Below, piece after piece: positions 8,005-16,941 of a stretch of DNA of 64,000 bases (positions are counted from its first letter, which is position 1; each line of letters starts with the position of its first letter). Source of the stretch: Hymenobacter polaris (lineage in GTDB: Bacteria; Bacteroidota; Bacteroidia; Cytophagales; Hymenobacteraceae); contig NZ_JABBGH010000001.1 in assembly GCF_012927305.1 (NCBI RefSeq), positions 2,294,001-2,358,000 on the forward strand. The letters are read 5' to 3'. Made by a program: the position numbers and the translations under genes. Under the pieces are notes generated by a model. It had not been told where the DNA came from, ran no database searches, and was given only the letters and a program-made list of their open reading frames with translations.

Positions 8005-10113
8005 CTACTCGGCCGGCACCAGGCTCACGGCCGCGCCGCCGCCGGGGGCCAGCGGCAGGCGCAGGCGGGTGCCGGCCCGCACCGTCTGCTGGCTGATGCG
8101 GTAGGCTTCGGGGTTGGTATGCCAGTCGGCGCCCGGCGCGTCGGCGTAGATGGTGGCGCGGTAAGTTTTGCCTTTGGGCAGGAAGCCCAGGTCGAGGGTG
8201 GCGGTGCGGGCGTGCTCGCCGGTGATGGCCCCCACGAACCAGCGCTGACTATCTTTTTCTTGGCGGGCGGTGGTGATGTACTCGCCCGGCTCGGCCTCCA
8301 GCACGCGGGTGTCGTCCCAGTCCACGGGCACGTCCTCGATGAATTTGAACGCGTCGGGGTGGGCCTCGTAGTTTTCGGGTAGGTCGGCAGCCATTTGCAG
8401 TGGCGAGTAGAGCACCACGTACAGGGCCAGCTGCTTGCAAAGAGTGGTGCGCACCTGGCGCGCGGGGTGCTGGGCCTGGTAGCCGCGCAGCTTGAAGATG
8501 CCGGGCGTGTAGTCCATCGGCCCGCCCATGAAGCGGGTGAAGGGCAAGATAGTTTCGTGGGCCGGCGGGTTGCCGGTGTCAGTGAAGGCGTTGTACTCGT
8601 TGCCGCGGCCGGCCTCGCCGGCCAGCCAGTTGGGGTAGGTGCGGTGCAGGCCGGTGGGGCGCACGGCCTCGTGCATGTCCACGGTTACGCGGTGGCGGGC
8701 CGCCATCTCGGCCACCCGCACGAAGTGGTTGCTCATCCACTGCCCATCGTGGTGCTCGCCCCTCGGGATAATGCGGCCCACATAGCCGGTTTTTACCGAG
8801 GGGTAGCCGTAGCGGTTCATCAGCTGGTAGGCCGAGTCGAAGCGCTGCTCGTAGCCGGTGGCCGCGCCGCTGGTTTCGTGGTGCATAATCAGCTGCACGC
8901 CCTTGGCCTTGGCGTAGGCCGCCAGGGCCGGCAGGTCAAAGTCGGGGTAGGGCGTGGTGAAGTCGAACACGTGCTCTTTCCAGGCGCCGAACCAGTCCTC
9001 CCAGCCCACGTTCCAGCCCTCCACCAGCACGCCCGGTATGCGGTGGGCGGCGGCGAAGTCGAGGTAGCGCTTCACGTTGGCGGTGGTGGCGGCGTGGCGG
9101 CCGGTGGGGATGAGCTGGCCCTGGGCGCCAAGCGTGTCGGCGCTTTCGGCGTACTTCCAGTCGCTGCGGCCGGTTTGCATCTCCCACCACACGCCCACAA
9201 ATTTCATCGGCCGTATCCAGCCCGTGTCGGGCAGCTTGCTCGGCTCGTTGAGGTTGAGGATGAGCTTGCTGGCCAGGATGTCGGGCGCCTTGTCGCTCAC
9301 CACGATGGTGCGCCAGGGCGTGTGGGCGGGCGCGTGCAGAAAGGCCTTGCTGCCCACCGCGTTGGGCACCAGCTGGGCCGTGAGCACGTGGCTGGCGCGG
9401 TCCACGTGCAGCTGCATGGCCGGGTAATCGACCTGCGCCGCCTCGTGGATGTTCACGTACAGCCCGTCGTCGGCCTTGAGCATCAGGGGCGTGGCTACGG
9501 CCTGCGCGTCGGGCGCGTCGCGCACGGCAATCTCGGTCGAGGCCCGCACCTGGGTTGCGTTGTCCACGGCGCTCAGGCGCGAGCGGGTGTAGAGGTACTC
9601 GTTGGTGTCGTAGTCGCCGGGTATCCAGAAGGCTTGGTGGTCGGCGGGCAGGGCAAACTCGGTCAGCTCGTCTTGCACCACGAAGTTACCTAGGGCCAGC
9701 TGCCGGGGCCACTCGTAGCGAAAGCCCACGCCGTCGGCAAACACCCGGAATACCACGTCGAGGCGGCGGCCGGGCGCGGCGGGCTGGCGCAGGTGCACCG
9801 TCAGCTGCTGGTAGTGGTTGCGGATGCTTTTGACCTCGCCCCACACCGGCTGCCAAGTGTTGTCCACATCAGTCACTTCGCTGCCCAGCACCCGCAGCGG
9901 CCCATCAAAGCCCCCGCCGCCCGCGAAGGCTACGCCCAGCCGCGAGGCATTGACGACCGGCCGCTGGCCGTAGCGCACGGCGTAGGTCGGCTGCCCGGCC
10001 GCGTTCAGGGCGAAGGTGAGCTGCACCTGGCCTAGGCGGGCCGTGAGGGGCGGGCTGGCGGCGTGGGCGGCGGTGGCAATTAGGGCTAGGAGCAGGAAAA
10101 GGTAGGGGCGCAT
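8005..10113 (-). CDS. susB: GH97 alpha-glucosidase (SusB-like)
   Basis: SusB-type glycoside hydrolase family 97 enzymes release glucose from maltooligosaccharides in the periplasm. The ATG at 10113 starts a signal peptide ending in ATAAHAA; an upstream ATG (10146) would add eleven hydrophilic residues. The 702-residue length fits GH97. Motifs include VEGWNVGWEDWFG, HHETSG and MHEAVRPTGLHRTYPNW, which carry the glutamates that bind calcium and act as acid and base in inverting members. Inverting versus retaining was not proven residue by residue, but the glutamate-rich pattern favours the inverting SusB type. It sits between the T9SS protein and the amylase. Confidence 0.93.
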   Translation of the reverse strand: MRPYLFLLLALIATAAHAASPPLTARLGQVQLTFALNAAGQPTYAVRYGQRPVVNASRLGVAFAGGGGFDGPLRVLGSEVTDVDNTWQPVWGEVKSIRNHYQQLTVHLRQPAAPGRRLDVVFRVFADGVGFRYEWPRQLALGNFVVQDELTEFALPADHQAFWIPGDYDTNEYLYTRSRLSAVDNATQVRASTEIAVRDAPDAQAVATPLMLKADDGLYVNIHEAAQVDYPAMQLHVDRASHVLTAQLVPNAVGSKAFLHAPAHTPWRTIVVSDKAPDILASKLILNLNEPSKLPDTGWIRPMKFVGVWWEMQTGRSDWKYAESADTLGAQGQLIPTGRHAATTANVKRYLDFAAAHRIPGVLVEGWNVGWEDWFGAWKEHVFDFTTPYPDFDLPALAAYAKAKGVQLIMHHETSGAATGYEQRFDSAYQLMNRYGYPSVKTGYVGRIIPRGEHHDGQWMSNHFVRVAEMAARHRVTVDMHEAVRPTGLHRTYPNWLAGEAGRGNEYNAFTDTGNPPAHETILPFTRFMGGPMDYTPGIFKLRGYQAQHPARQVRTTLCKQLALYVVLYSPLQMAADLPENYEAHPDAFKFIEDVPVDWDDTRVLEAEPGEYITTARQEKDSQRWFVGAITGEHARTATLDLGFLPKGKTYRATIYADAPGADWHTNPEAYRISQQTVRAGTRLRLPLAPGGGAAVSLVPAE

Positions 10114-10136
10114 GGAAGAGGATTGGTGGGGGTGAG

Positions 10137-10267
10137 TTTCCCCCACCCCCTAGCCCCCTCTCCTTGGGGAGAGGAGGAACTAGTTTTTAGCTTTAATTTC
10201 TAGCAGCTAGCTTTTTAGAGCTAGTTCCCCCTCTCCCCAAGGAGAGGGGGCTAGGGGGTGAGGTAAA
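10137..10267. repeat. CCCCCTCTCC-type palindromic repeat
   Basis: Inverted arms of about 46 bases contain CCCCCTAGCCCCCTCTCC and its complement, around a middle rich in CTAG and TTTTTAG that also pairs with itself. The same family is inserted inside pnkp at 46099-46251. Here it lies between the T9SS gene and the GH97 gene. Confidence 0.85.
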
Positions 10268-10276
10268 CCCGCACCG

Positions 10277-11461
10277 CTAGCGCGTGACGGCCAGCTGGCG
10301 GGTGGCTACCTTGTCACCCACCTGCACGCGCACCAGGTAGGCCCCGGCGGCCAGGTTGTCGGTGGGCACGCCCAGGTCGTGGAAGCCGGGAGTTTGCTTG
10401 GCGCTCAGCAGCGTGCGCACCTCGCGGCCCAGCAGGTCGAGCACCCGCACCGACACGTCTTGCGCGGCGCCCTGCACCTGGTAGGCTACGGTGGCGCGGC
10501 TCTCGGCCGGATTCGGAAATACGCTCATGGCTACCACGGCCTCGTCGGCCTGGCGGCTGCTGAGCACCAGCACATTGACGCTCGCGGCCTGGGTGCCGGG
10601 GAATCGGGTTTGGTCGGTGAAGTCGGGCGAGAAGCCGATGTTATAAAGGCCACCGCTGTCTTTTCCGTTACCCACCGTTTCGGGAATAAAATCGGACGAC
10701 CAGTAGGCGTCGCCACTCACGTAGGCCACAAATACTTTCACAATCGAGGCGCCCGAAGGCAGGCCTAGGGCGGTGCGGTCAAATTCGTATTCCAGGGCGT
10801 AAGAGCCGGCCCCGCCGCCGTTGGCGTTGCCGGGGTTGCCGCTGAGGCCAGTGGCCGACTGCTTGTAGGCCACGCGGGTATTGGCGAAGAGGGCGTAGTC
10901 GCCGGTGGCGTCGTACACGGGGTTGGGCGTACCGTCGAGCAGGATGGCCGCGCCGCCACCCAGCGACTTGGCCACCGCCGAAGTGGCCGACTTATAGATG
11001 GCGGCCTGCACGTCGCCCTGCCCCGTGGTGGCAATGGCGGCATCGGCCTCCAGGTCGAGCTTGGTGCCCCCGATGCTGCCCCCCGAAAAGGTGCCGAACA
11101 CCGTCGAAGCGCCCGCAATGCTGGGCAGGCCGGTGCCGACGGGCACCCCAGTTTTGTTGGGCAAGTCCATGTACAGCTGGAAGTTATTGCCGCCCGTTTC
11201 GATAGTGCCCGCGATGCCGATGTAGAGCTTGGTGGCGCTGTTCGCGCCGTACAGCTGCAACAGCCCCGCGTTGCCAAAACCCGTTGGGCCGCCGGTTACG
11301 GGGATGTGCGAAGTCGTGAACTTGCCGAGCGACTGGTACTTGCCGGCCGTGGTGCCGATTTCGGCCGTCGTGATGGTGCCGTCGAGCGTAACCTGGGCAC
11401 GGACGCTCAGCGCGGCCGTGGCGAGGGTGACGGCCAGGGTAAGGGTAGTTATTTTTTTCAT
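10277..11461 (-). CDS. T9SS-secreted surface protein in SusE/F position
   Basis: A 394-residue exported protein: signal peptide MKKITTLTLAVTLATAALSVRAQ, a Gly/Thr/Ala-rich beta-type region (about 25-310) and a C-terminal type A sorting domain of the type IX (Por) secretion system from about 312 (VFPNPAESRATV, then VRVLDLLGREV, then LAAGAYLVRVQVGDKVATRQL). In other sus loci this place holds SusE/SusF starch-binding lipoproteins. This protein lacks a lipobox and would instead be sent out by T9SS and attached at the surface. Starch binding is inferred from context only. Confidence 0.85.
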   Translation of the reverse strand: MKKITTLTLAVTLATAALSVRAQVTLDGTITTAEIGTTAGKYQSLGKFTTSHIPVTGGPTGFGNAGLLQLYGANSATKLYIGIAGTIETGGNNFQLYMDLPNKTGVPVGTGLPSIAGASTVFGTFSGGSIGGTKLDLEADAAIATTGQGDVQAAIYKSATSAVAKSLGGGAAILLDGTPNPVYDATGDYALFANTRVAYKQSATGLSGNPGNANGGGAGSYALEYEFDRTALGLPSGASIVKVFVAYVSGDAYWSSDFIPETVGNGKDSGGLYNIGFSPDFTDQTRFPGTQAASVNVLVLSSRQADEAVVAMSVFPNPAESRATVAYQVQGAAQDVSVRVLDLLGREVRTLLSAKQTPGFHDLGVPTDNLAAGAYLVRVQVGDKVATRQLAVTR

Positions 11462-11496
11462 GGAGGAAATGGGTGAAGGTGGGAGAAAGCAGATGG

Positions 11497-11537
11497 TAGC
11501 CCTCTCCCCTGCGGGGGAGGAGGCTAGGGGGTAGGGT
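11497..11537. repeat. Partial copy of the CCCCCTCTCC repeat
   Basis: TAGCCCTCTCCCCTGCGGGGGAGGAGG forms one short hairpin and is followed by CTAGGGGGTAGGG, matching one arm of the element at 10137-10267. It sits in the susD to T9SS-gene gap. Confidence 0.65.
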
Positions 11538-11642
11538 TGCCCAAACCCCGAAGCCTGGATTTACCGGCCGGTGCGCCAGCCGCCTGGGAGTCCCATACCA
11601 GACGGGGGCAGGCCGTACCAGGCTCCGGAGTTTCGGAGGGGG

Positions 11643-13262
11643 TTAGTAGCCAAGGTTCTGGGTCAGCGTGGGGTTGGCCACGATGTCGGTGGAGGGGATG
11701 GGGTAGATGTTGCGGGTGCCATCAAGGGCCTTGCCGCCAGCCACGCCGCCCTTCCAGGGCCAGAGGTAGGTGCCGCCCGTGAACCGGCCGAAGCGCACGA
11801 GGTCGGTGCGGCGGGTGCCCTCCCAGTACAGCTCGCGGGCGCGCTCGTCGAGGATAAAGCTGGTGGTGAGGTCGCTGGCCGCGATGCGGCCGTCGGTACC
11901 GCCGCTGGCGTTGCCGTAGGCGCGGTCGCGCAGGGCGTTCACGTAAGCAAGGGCCTGGGCCTGCGAGCCACCCTGGCCGCCGCGCAGCACCGCCTCGGCG
12001 TACATCAGGTACACGTCGGCGAGGCGAAACATCGGGAAGTCGGTGTCCACGAAGGTGCCGGTGGGGTCGTGGCCGGGTACGCCGGTTGAGGTCACGTTCT
12101 TCCATTTCGTGACGCCGTAGCCGTTGCTGAATACGGTCAGCGTATCGACGTTCAGGCGCTGGCCAGGCCGGAAGAACATGAATCGGCTGTCGGTACCGCT
12201 GGCAGCGGTCGGAAACAGCAGCGGCAGGTTTTGGCGGGTGCGATTGCCGGCCCAGCCGCTGCTAATGCCGTAAGTGCTGCCAATCATGCGCCCCCCTACG
12301 GCGGCGTGTATCAGGTAGGTGGTGCCCCCGTAGGTCTGCGACACCAGGCCATCGCTCTCGATGGGGAAGATGATTTCAGAGGCCGCCGCTGTGTTATTGT
12401 CGGCCAAGAAGAGCAGGCGGTACTCGGGGGCCAGCTTGTAGCCGGCGGCCAACACCTTGTTGCAGTAGGTCAGGCAGTCGGTGTAGCGGGCGGTGCCCGT
12501 GTACACCTCCGCGTTCAGGTAAAGCTTGGCCAGCAGGGTCTGGGCGGCGCCCTGGTCGGCGCGGCCGTAGGGGCCTTGCCGGGCGGGCGTGAGCAGCGGC
12601 TCGATGGCTTTTAGCTCGCTCTCGACGTAGGTAAACAGGTCGGCGCGCTTAATCTGCTTGGGCAGGTTCTTGCTTGGCGCGTCGGCCTCGGTCACGAAGG
12701 GCACGTTGGCGTACATGTCGAGGGCGTGGTAGTAGGCCAGCGCCCGCAGAAACCGCGCCTCGGCCCGGTCGAGGCGGGCAGCGTCGGCATCCGCGCCGGT
12801 GATGTTGCGGCTGGCCAGCTTGTCGTCGCTGCTCTCGCGGATAAACTCGTTGCAAGCCGCCACCTCGTAGAAGATGCGGGTGTAGCTGTTGTTTATCAGG
12901 TCGTTGCTCGACGACCAGGTTTCGGTGTTCAGCTCTTGCAGCGGGCCGCTGTTCCAGGCCACCACGGCCTCGTCGGTGGTCAGCTCCTGCAAGTACCACC
13001 AGGCGCGCAGGTATGAGGTTTCGCCCTCGTCCTTGCCCGCGCCAGCAAACACATCGGGCGAGCCGGTGGTGCCCTGACCCGCCAGGTTGAAGCCCGCGTA
13101 GAGCTTGGCCAGCACTTTGATGTAGTTGTTCGGGTCGCTATACACCGACTCGGTATTCAGGTCGTAGAAGGGCGAGCGGTCGAGGTCCTTGGTGCAGGCC
13201 GCCAGGCCGCCGCTCAGCAGCAGGCCTAGGGCCAGCCGCCGCAGTACAGGGTGGGATTTCAT
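11643..13262 (-). CDS. susD: SusD/RagB family starch-binding lipoprotein
   Basis: The lipid-anchored lid that captures glycans for its SusC partner at the outer membrane. The 539-residue protein starts with a lipoprotein signal (lipobox LAAC near residue 23) and has the SusD pattern: an aromatic-rich N-terminal half with TPR helices (SYLRAWWYLQELTTDEAVV, ARFLRALAYYHALDMYANVP) and the C-terminal ADVYLMYAEAVLRGGQGG region with ERARELYWEGTRRTDLVRFG, a hallmark of the family. It follows susC by 24 bases, so the two are surely co-transcribed. Substrate is inferred from the GH13 and GH97 neighbours. Confidence 0.95.
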   Translation of the reverse strand: MKSHPVLRRLALGLLLSGGLAACTKDLDRSPFYDLNTESVYSDPNNYIKVLAKLYAGFNLAGQGTTGSPDVFAGAGKDEGETSYLRAWWYLQELTTDEAVVAWNSGPLQELNTETWSSSNDLINNSYTRIFYEVAACNEFIRESSDDKLASRNITGADADAARLDRAEARFLRALAYYHALDMYANVPFVTEADAPSKNLPKQIKRADLFTYVESELKAIEPLLTPARQGPYGRADQGAAQTLLAKLYLNAEVYTGTARYTDCLTYCNKVLAAGYKLAPEYRLLFLADNNTAAASEIIFPIESDGLVSQTYGGTTYLIHAAVGGRMIGSTYGISSGWAGNRTRQNLPLLFPTAASGTDSRFMFFRPGQRLNVDTLTVFSNGYGVTKWKNVTSTGVPGHDPTGTFVDTDFPMFRLADVYLMYAEAVLRGGQGGSQAQALAYVNALRDRAYGNASGGTDGRIAASDLTTSFILDERARELYWEGTRRTDLVRFGRFTGGTYLWPWKGGVAGGKALDGTRNIYPIPSTDIVANPTLTQNLGY

Positions 13263-13286
13263 ATCGGGAGGTAAGCGCGTAAGACG

Positions 13287-16200
13287 TTAGAAGCCCACGT
13301 TCACCCCTAGGGTAACGGTGCGGGGCAGCGGGTAGAAGTTGCTGTCGATGCCGAAGGCCCGCTCGGGGTCGAGGCCCGAGTAGCCGGTGAGTACCAGCAG
13401 ATTCTGGCCGGCCAGCGTCAGGCGCAGGGTGGTGCCCTCACGCAGCAGGCTACCGAAGTCGTAGCCGAACGTCACGTTTTGCAGGCGCACGAACGAGGCG
13501 TTTTCCAGGTAGTAATCGCTGAAGGGCTGGCCGTACTTGAAGTTCGTGGCGTAGATGTTGGGCACCACGTTGGCCGAGTATTGCAGGCCCGTGTTCAGGC
13601 CGTAGTAGTTGCCCTGGCCGGCGTTCACGTTGTTGTACACGTACTGCCCTAGGTTCGAGCGCACCGTGAAGGCGAGCGTGGCCTTGTCGTAGCGCAGGTT
13701 CGAGCTGAAGCCCAGGATGACTTTGGGGGCCGGCGACTTGCCGTACACCTTGTCGCGCTCGTTGATGATGCCGTCGTTGTTCTGGTCCACGTACTGCACC
13801 GGGCTGGGACTGGCCGTGGGCCCTTGCAGGGGCTTGCCGTTGTCGTCGTACTTCTGCTGGTACAGAAAGAACGTGTTGGGCGCGTAGCCCACGGCGTTAA
13901 TCTGCGCAAACTGGAAGTTGCCCAAGTCGCCGGTGGGCGTGCCCAGGTAAGTGGGGTCCTGCACCTGGCTGAGCCTGGTAATCTTGCCGCGATTAACGGT
14001 GGTGTTGAAGTTCACCGACCAACTCAGGCGCTCCTTCTTCACCAGGTCGTAGTTGAGGGCAAACTCGACGCCCTTGTTTTGCAGGCTGCCGATGTTGGTA
14101 AGCAGCGTGTTGGAGAGGTTGGAGCCGGCCGGTACCGGAATCACGGCCAGCAAGTCGTCGGTGTTGCGCACGTACACGTCCACGGTGCCGGTGAGGCGGT
14201 TGCCGAAGAAGCCGTAGTCGAGGCCCACGTCGTAGGTGGTGGTCTGCTCCCACTTCAGGTTCTGGTCGTAGGCGGCCGGCCGGTAGGTATACACCGTGTC
14301 GCGGCCGAAAATCTGGCGCACCTGGGGCGCGCCGATGGTGTACTTAGCCAGGTAGGGGTAGTCGCCGGCCACGCCCGTAATGTCCTGCTGCCCGGTGATG
14401 CCGTAGCTGGCCCGCAGCTTCAGCTCCGACACGGTGCTGTTGCCGTCCAGAAACGCCTCCTTATTGATGCGCCAGGCCACCGAGGCCGCCGGGAAGTTGC
14501 CCCAGCGGGTACTGGGGCTGAAGTGCGAGGAAGCATCGCGCCGGAAAGTGCCGGTGAAGAGGTATCGCTCCTGGTAGTTGTAGTTCAGGCGCCCGTACAC
14601 CGAGAGCAGGGTGTACTGGGTTTTGAAGGGGTTCTGGGCTGGGGCCGTGGGGTCGAGGCGGGTGCCGGCGGCCGTGAGCGAGAAGTAGAACGGGCTGTAG
14701 GTGTAGAAGTCCTGGTACGAGTAGCCGGCCAGCGCCTCCACGTGGTGCGCCCCCAGCTGCTTGCTGTAGTTGAGGTAGGTTTCCAGCAGCTTGTTGTTCT
14801 TCTCCTGCCGGTAGTGGTTTTGCAGCCCCTGCAAGGTGTAGGCGATGGACGACGAGGCCGGCACATCGACGCTGCCCGCGCTGCGCGAGATGTCGTAGCC
14901 CAGGTTGAGGTTGGCCCGCAGGTCGGGCAGGAAGTGCACCTTGTAGTCGAGCTGGAGGTTGCCGATGCTGCGGCGCACGGTGCTGTGGTCGCGCTTGTCG
15001 TTGAGCAGGGCCACCGGGTTGCGGTCGGTCAGCGGGTAGGGGTTGACGCCGTTGGCCGGGTCCAGCCACTCGAAGTAGCCGTTGAACTTGCTGTCGTTGC
15101 CGCTGTAGATGGGCTGCGTGGGATTGAAGCGGATGGCCCCGCCGATGGCCCCTTGGTCGGCGAAGCGGTAGCTGGCCGAGGTGCCCTTCACGTTGACGTT
15201 GAGGCGCAGGTGGTTGTCGAAGAAGCTGGGCGACAGGCCCACCGACGCCGTGTAGCGGCCGAGGTTGCCGGTTTTGAGCGTGCCCTGCTGGTCGAGGTAA
15301 CCCACCGACACCCGGTAGGGCATGTGCCGCACGCTGCCCGTCAAGCTCACGTTGTTGTCGGTAGTCCAGGCCGGGCGGTAGATGGCGTTCTGCCAGTCGG
15401 TGTTGGCCGGCCCCAGAAACTGCGCGTTGCTAGCCGGAATGGTGCCGTTGGCGATGGCCTGGTTCATCAGCGCCCGGTAGGCGTCGGCGTCGAGCACCTG
15501 CACCTTGCCGTAGTTGGTGGCCCGCGACACCTGCGAGCTGACGTTTACGCGCAGCTTCTCGCCGTCTACCCCCTTCTTGGTGGTGATGATAATTACTCCG
15601 TTCGAGGCCCGCGAGCCGTAGATGGCCGTCGCCGAGGCATCCTTGAGCACGGTAAAGCTCTCAATGTCATTGGGGTTCACCAGCGTCAGTGGGCTGCCGG
15701 CCCCGTTGATGCCCTGGTTGTCCACCGGCACCCCGTCAATCACGATGAGCGGGTCGTTGCTGGCGTTCAGCGACGAGCCGCCCCGAATGCGGATGGTGCT
15801 CACCTCGCCCGGCGCGCCCCCGCCGGTGGTTATCTGCACGCCGGCCACCTTGCCCTGTACCAGCTGCTCGGGCGAGGTAATCTGGCCCTTCACGAAGTCC
15901 TTGGCCGTGACGGTTGTTACCGACCCGGTCACGTCCTGCCGCCGGGTGGTGCCGTAACCCACCACCACCGCCTCACTGAGGGAAGTAGCGTCGTCGGCCA
16001 GCTGCACGTCCAGGCGCAGGCTCTGCCCATCGGCTACCGTGATGGGCCGGCGCACGGTGGTGTAGCCCACCGACGACACCACCAGCGTGTGCGCCCCGGC
16101 CGGCACATGCGCTATCGAGAAAGTACCATCCGTGGCCGTGCTGTTGCCCAGGCTGGTGCCCTCAATAATGACGGTGGCGCCCGGCAGGCCCTCGCCCTGC

Positions 16201-16388
16201 TTGTCCACCACGCGCCCGTTCACGGTGCCATCGGCGGCCGGGGCCGGGCGGACGGTGAAGCTCACAGGTGACGCAACGGCCCGCGGCGCGGCCAAGGCGC
16301 GGCTCGTGGAGAATAGCCCTAGGGTGGCGAGAAACAGCGCCGTGGAAATATGCCGCGCGGGCGGCGGCAGCGGTAGCAGTACCGGCAT
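13287..16388 (-). CDS. susC: SusC/RagA family TonB-dependent transporter
   Basis: An outer-membrane barrel that imports oligosaccharides using TonB energy, paired with SusD. The ATG at 16388 gives a signal peptide ending in ALAAP. Next come a carboxypeptidase-regulatory-like domain (NGRVVDKQGEGLPGATVIIE), a TonB-box-like SEAVVVGYG, the plug with VQGKVAGVQI and the family signature GSRASNGVIIITTKKG, then a long barrel ending in a final aromatic residue (VTLGVNVGF). About 1033 residues, normal for SusC. Upstream in-frame starts (to 16490) add a basic, non-signal stretch and were rejected. It is the first gene of the locus; its promoter should lie in 16389-16941. Confidence 0.95.
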   Translation of the reverse strand: MPVLLPLPPPARHISTALFLATLGLFSTSRALAAPRAVASPVSFTVRPAPAADGTVNGRVVDKQGEGLPGATVIIEGTSLGNSTATDGTFSIAHVPAGAHTLVVSSVGYTTVRRPITVADGQSLRLDVQLADDATSLSEAVVVGYGTTRRQDVTGSVTTVTAKDFVKGQITSPEQLVQGKVAGVQITTGGGAPGEVSTIRIRGGSSLNASNDPLIVIDGVPVDNQGINGAGSPLTLVNPNDIESFTVLKDASATAIYGSRASNGVIIITTKKGVDGEKLRVNVSSQVSRATNYGKVQVLDADAYRALMNQAIANGTIPASNAQFLGPANTDWQNAIYRPAWTTDNNVSLTGSVRHMPYRVSVGYLDQQGTLKTGNLGRYTASVGLSPSFFDNHLRLNVNVKGTSASYRFADQGAIGGAIRFNPTQPIYSGNDSKFNGYFEWLDPANGVNPYPLTDRNPVALLNDKRDHSTVRRSIGNLQLDYKVHFLPDLRANLNLGYDISRSAGSVDVPASSSIAYTLQGLQNHYRQEKNNKLLETYLNYSKQLGAHHVEALAGYSYQDFYTYSPFYFSLTAAGTRLDPTAPAQNPFKTQYTLLSVYGRLNYNYQERYLFTGTFRRDASSHFSPSTRWGNFPAASVAWRINKEAFLDGNSTVSELKLRASYGITGQQDITGVAGDYPYLAKYTIGAPQVRQIFGRDTVYTYRPAAYDQNLKWEQTTTYDVGLDYGFFGNRLTGTVDVYVRNTDDLLAVIPVPAGSNLSNTLLTNIGSLQNKGVEFALNYDLVKKERLSWSVNFNTTVNRGKITRLSQVQDPTYLGTPTGDLGNFQFAQINAVGYAPNTFFLYQQKYDDNGKPLQGPTASPSPVQYVDQNNDGIINERDKVYGKSPAPKVILGFSSNLRYDKATLAFTVRSNLGQYVYNNVNAGQGNYYGLNTGLQYSANVVPNIYATNFKYGQPFSDYYLENASFVRLQNVTFGYDFGSLLREGTTLRLTLAGQNLLVLTGYSGLDPERAFGIDSNFYPLPRTVTLGVNVGF

Positions 16389-16941
16389 GGGTGGGAGAAT
16401 TGGTGGTGAGCAGGGCAGCAGCCGGTAGCGGCCGCTGGGTCGATGCAATCGATTCCAGCTAGCAGACCGCTGCGGAGTATAGCAAAGCAAGAGGGCTGCT
16501 CAACCAACCAAAAATTATCAAGCACCAATCAAAACCGAATTTTCAAAAACCTAGCTTAATATTTTGTTTTATAATAACTTAACTGTTTAATCTTTATTGA
16601 AAATCAAACTATTTTCCTACTTAGGCACGTCCGCCAATGCGGGTCATTTAATGCGCCAGCGCACTGCTGCCAAGCCAGCAGCCTGCCTGGGTTGCAAGCT
16701 TGGCAGCGGCAAAAACCCGGACTGCCTCCCGCTGGGACTATACGCCTCGCCGGGCCCTAGGCCCTCCCCCAGCCCCTAGCGGGCAAGCGGCGAGCTGCCA
16801 CTACTAGAATAGCTGATTACTCTGTTTTGCCTTTTTTATCAGGTTGGCACTGCTTTACCGCCTAGCCGAAGGAGTTAAAACTGCCGCTTAGCTGTTTTCT
16901 TTGCGGATGCGCGGGCTCGTTGCCCGCGCCCACTACCTACT
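16389..16941. other. Divergent regulatory region between susC and fba
   Basis: About 550 bases with an AT-rich core (16500-16620) against GC-rich surroundings. On the minus strand TTGGTGCTTGATAATTTTTG near 16500-16520 resembles, with one extra base, a -7 box for susC. On the plus strand TTTTCTTTG near 16900 is an imperfect -7 box for fba. No gene or RNA is supported. Confidence 0.5.

Noticed and set aside
16597..16779. 60-codon open frame in the susC-fba gap
   Set aside because: No ATG in place, changes from AT-rich to GC-rich sequence inside, no similarity seen.
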